DNA of 53,360 nt from Methylotenera_A sp031417915. Lineage in GTDB: Bacteria > Pseudomonadota > Gammaproteobacteria > Burkholderiales > Methylophilaceae. The translations under genes and the position numbers were made by a program. A model generated the notes under the pieces. It worked only from the letters and a program-made list of their open reading frames with translations, was not told the origin of the DNA and ran no database searches. Shown here piece after piece: positions 51,047 through 53,360 of the stretch. Numbering within the stretch: position 1 is the first letter of the stretch; each line of letters begins with the position of its first letter. The stretch is taken from NCBI GenBank assembly GCA_031417915.1, contig JANOWN010000062.1, positions 1 through 53,360 on the forward strand, in the 5' to 3' direction.

Positions 51047-51403
51047 TTATTTATGAAGTTTATCTAGGTGAATGGTAATTTGCTGATTTTGCTCCGTTAC
51101 AGGCAGCGCTTGCAAGCTTTTTCCTTTGCATGGCCCCATGATGCAATGGCCAGTATCGGGCTGATAATGCGCGCCGTGAGTGGCGCAGATAAGATAATCT
51201 TTCGCCACAGTAAAAAATTCACCTTGATTCCAATCCAACTCCACTGGTATATGCGCGCACTGGTTCACGTAGGCATGCGCTTTACCGTGATAGCGCACCA
51301 CAAAACCGGTGGAAAATTCTCCCAGCATTGGCAGCGCAAAGCGCAAGCCGAGCGATTTCTCGTGCAAATCGTGACTATTAAATGTAATGGCTTTCTTATG
51401 CAT
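51047..51403 (-). CDS. Rieske [2Fe-2S] ferredoxin-like protein
   Basis: A 118-residue protein with a complete Rieske cluster site: CAHIPVELDW (C-x-H) and CATHGAHYQPDTGHC (C-x2-H). No membrane anchor. Small stand-alone Rieske proteins carry electrons for oxygenases or have undefined roles; the partner is not visible here. It overlaps the HAD gene by 8 bp and precedes sppA, the conserved order in betaproteobacteria. Confidence 0.9.
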   Translation of the reverse strand: MHKKAITFNSHDLHEKSLGLRFALPMLGEFSTGFVVRYHGKAHAYVNQCAHIPVELDWNQGEFFTVAKDYLICATHGAHYQPDTGHCIMGPCKGKSLQALPVTEQNQQITIHLDKLHK

Positions 51404-52052
51404 GTTCCAGCAGCCACGCGCCTAATTCGTCAAATTGATGGAACATTTTAAGTGGATTATAGCCGATTAATTTATCTGGCGATTGTGCACCGAAAGTCAC
51501 CGCTACCGCTTGCACGCTGGCATTTTTGGCCATTTGCAAATCGTAACTGGTATCGCCAATCATCAGCGTGCGTTCGGGCGTGGTCACCAAAATATCCATC
51601 AATTCATCCAGCATTTGCGGATGCGGTTTCGAAAAACATTCATCCATCGTGCGTGTTTCGTGAAAATAATTGCCAAGCCCACAATGTTGCAGCGCCAAAT
51701 TTAGCCCGCGTCTGCCCTTGCCTGTGGCGACCGCCAGCTTGAAACCGCGCCGATTCAACTCGATAATGGTATTTTTTGCGCCAGAAAATAGTGGGATTTC
51801 GCTCTCGCCCGCATAGTAATTAGCGGTGTATTGCTGCGCTAATTTTTGTGCAAGCTCTGGTGGCAAATCGCCAAACAGCGCATGGATGCTTTCTTTCAAG
51901 CCTAAGCCAATAATATTGCGCGCCGCGGCTGGGTCTAATTTTGGCAAACCAACTTGCTCGGCTGCATCTACCACGGCTTTGGTAATCATGCCAGTAGAGT
52001 CCGCCAGTGTTCCATCCCAATCCCACACGATTAAATCAAATTGCTTACTCAT
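51396..52052 (-). CDS. HAD-family phosphatase (phosphoglycolate-phosphatase-like)
   Basis: A 218-residue HAD hydrolase: motif I VWDWDGTLADSTG (nucleophile Asp), motif II VATGKGRRGL, Lys in SKPHPQMLDEL and motif III LMIGDTSYDLQMAKNA. The cap domain is of the small helical Gph type. Phosphoglycolate or another small phosphate may be the substrate; the family does not resolve it. It overlaps rluC by 4 bp (ATGA) and the Rieske gene by 8 bp. Confidence 0.9.
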   Translation of the reverse strand: MSKQFDLIVWDWDGTLADSTGMITKAVVDAAEQVGLPKLDPAAARNIIGLGLKESIHALFGDLPPELAQKLAQQYTANYYAGESEIPLFSGAKNTIIELNRRGFKLAVATGKGRRGLNLALQHCGLGNYFHETRTMDECFSKPHPQMLDELMDILVTTPERTLMIGDTSYDLQMAKNASVQAVAVTFGAQSPDKLIGYNPLKMFHQFDELGAWLLEHA

Positions 52053-53038
52053 TTAGCTTCTAATTTTTCCATAAATTTTTGTAGTTCTGTCGGTAAAGGT
52101 GCAGCTAACTTCAGCTTTTCTGCAGACACAGGATGCCGCAAATTTGTTTCAGCAGAATGTAAAAACATGCGTTTTAAACCTTTTTTTGCCAAATTTTTAT
52201 TGTTGGCAAAATCGCCGTATTTATCATCACCAACAATGGGAAAGCCTAAATGCGCCAATTGCACGCGTAACTGGTGCGTGCGGCCAGTAACCAATTGCGC
52301 TTCTAACAATGTGAAACCAACAAAGGCTTGTTTCAAGTAAAAAATGGTTTCAGAGTGCTGCGCTTCGTCATATTTATCTTTGCTTTTATCGGTGACAACG
52401 TTTACTCGGCGCTCGCCATTGGGCAATACGTATTTTTGCAAATCCAAAGTCACGCGCTTCTTTTTTTCTGCCCACTCACCTGCCACCAGCATTAAATAAC
52501 GCTTATCAGTTTGGTTGTTACGAATCATTTCATGCAAAGCAACCAGCGCCGCGCGTTTTTTAGCGAGCATCAACACGCCAGAGGTTTCACGATCCAAGCG
52601 ATGCACAAGCTCTAAAAATTTAGCTTTTGGGCGTTCCATTCGCAGCTGTTCTATCACGCCGCGGCTAATACCGCTGCCGCCATGCACGGCAAATCCAGCG
52701 GGTTTATCGATGACCAACAGCGCGTCATCTTCAAAAATAATGGTTTTTTCAAGCACCGCTGTGGCGGGCGCATTCGTCACTTCTTTATCGTTTGCAGCAA
52801 CTCGAATCGGCGGCACGCGCACAATATCGCCCAAAATAAGTTTGTATGAAGAGTCAATGCGGCCTTTATTGACGCGCACTTCGCCGCTGCGCAAAATGCG
52901 GTAAATATGGCTTTTTGGCACGCCTTTTAACGTTTTGGCGAGAAAATTATCGATGCGCTGCCCGTCGCTAGCTTCATCCACCGTCACGCTGGCGGCAGCA
53001 TTGGCGCCGATTTTATTATTATGTTCTGTTTGCATCAT
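52049..53038 (-). CDS. rluC: 23S rRNA pseudouridine synthase RluC
   Basis: A 329-residue RluA-family enzyme: N-terminal S4 RNA-binding domain (QRIDNFLAKTLKGVPKSHIY, SGEVRVNKGRI), catalytic motif ELVHRLDRETSGVLMLAKK (Asp), and RTHQLRVQLAHLGFPIVGDDKYG. Together with the operon context this fits RluC, which makes pseudouridines at 955, 2504 and 2580 in 23S rRNA. In many proteobacteria rluC is divergent from rne, which would lie just past the right edge. Confidence 0.93.
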   Translation of the reverse strand: MMQTEHNNKIGANAAASVTVDEASDGQRIDNFLAKTLKGVPKSHIYRILRSGEVRVNKGRIDSSYKLILGDIVRVPPIRVAANDKEVTNAPATAVLEKTIIFEDDALLVIDKPAGFAVHGGSGISRGVIEQLRMERPKAKFLELVHRLDRETSGVLMLAKKRAALVALHEMIRNNQTDKRYLMLVAGEWAEKKKRVTLDLQKYVLPNGERRVNVVTDKSKDKYDEAQHSETIFYLKQAFVGFTLLEAQLVTGRTHQLRVQLAHLGFPIVGDDKYGDFANNKNLAKKGLKRMFLHSAETNLRHPVSAEKLKLAAPLPTELQKFMEKLEAK

Positions 53039-53360
53039 AGCTTTGCTTAAAAGGGCGATTACGCCTATACTTACCGTGTTGTTGAATTAAAGGCTATTGA
53101 GGCCGTTCGACTACCCATTATTTGGACAAATTTTTGGTTAAATTGCTCGCCATATTTAAGTAGCAATAAACAAGTAGTACAAAATATAGTTACGCTCTAG
53201 TCGCCGCTGACAAAATAAAACATAACTAATTTAAATATTAGCTACGACTAAAGTTACTGAAGAACGAATTTTAACGGATTTATGCAGCAAATTGATAATT
53301 CACTGTTATCAACTTTAAAATTGTGCATAAATTGTAAGATGTAACAAGCAATTAACACTG
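53039..53360 (+). other. Gene-free 322-bp region upstream of rluC, possible rne leader
   Basis: No open frame or RNA gene is recognisable. The region holds the divergent promoter for rluC and, if the usual rluC-rne arrangement holds, the promoter and long 5' leader of rne on the plus strand. A TTGATAA/TTATCAA inverted repeat lies at 53292-53312, and the 3' part is very A/T-rich. No clear -35/-10 pair stands out. Confidence 0.35.

Overview
The window reads as a chromosomal segment of a betaproteobacterium, most likely a member of the Methylophilaceae (Methylotenera-like). This is inferred from moderately AT-rich, gene-dense DNA, a PQQ-dependent dehydrogenase beside a DUF3034 outer-membrane protein, the RluC-HAD-Rieske-SppA gene order familiar from betaproteobacteria, a split mnmD/mnmC pair and a PilU gene. 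No rRNA, tRNA, insertion sequence, prophage or CRISPR array was found.

Layout. 1-1047: tail of a LysR regulator and a channel-like membrane protein. 1165-4730: PQQ dehydrogenase, divergent from DUF3034 protein plus exported truncated hemoglobin. 4828-5918: ECF sigma factor with a cupin anti-sigma candidate. 5959-7044: YheT-type hydrolase. 7230-15105: a tightly packed lipid-modification operon of nine genes (methyltransferase, DUF2878, DUF1295, DUF6134-like, lipocalin, desaturase, flavin oxidoreductase, DUF1365, cyclopropane synthase). 15129-18911: mnmD, mnmC and a TPR/GT41 glycosyltransferase. 18999-22174: pilU, EamA transporter, dapC-like aminotransferase. 22230-27105 (minus): membrane proteins, miaA, a HEPN-like gene and mutL. 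27192-31434: SDR enzyme, amiC, tsaE, queG and an AMIN-only protein. 31440-40943: glycogen/alpha-glucan block (ROK kinase, malQ, GH57, glgC, glgB, pgi). 41111-45838: two EF-hand proteins, histidine kinase, DUF1328/YqjD/YqjE-like envelope genes and two response regulators. 45854-49998: EncFtn-like ferritin, CopZ, CopA, SodB, glycine-zipper lipoprotein. 50075-53038 (minus): sppA, Rieske protein, HAD phosphatase, rluC, followed by about 320 bp that may be the leader of a downstream gene such as rne.

Three things stand out. (1) A 39-bp palindromic repeat occurs six times. Three copies lie in convergent intergenic gaps as terminator-like hairpins, and three lie inside coding sequence (one in mnmD, two in the GT41 gene), all in the same reading frame and giving an M-D-I/V-x-x-Q signature, reminiscent of the protein-inserted palindromic elements of Rickettsia. 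(2) A 28-bp directional DNA element, nearly identical in three copies, sits 81-106 bp upstream of the two EF-hand genes and the DUF1328 operon around the histidine kinase gene. It looks like the operator of an envelope-stress regulon controlled by the neighbouring two-component system. (3) An EncFtn-type ferritin has no encapsulin shell gene next to it and no visible cargo tail. The ECF sigma/cupin pair next to the lipid operon also suggests a stress-induced membrane-lipid remodelling system.
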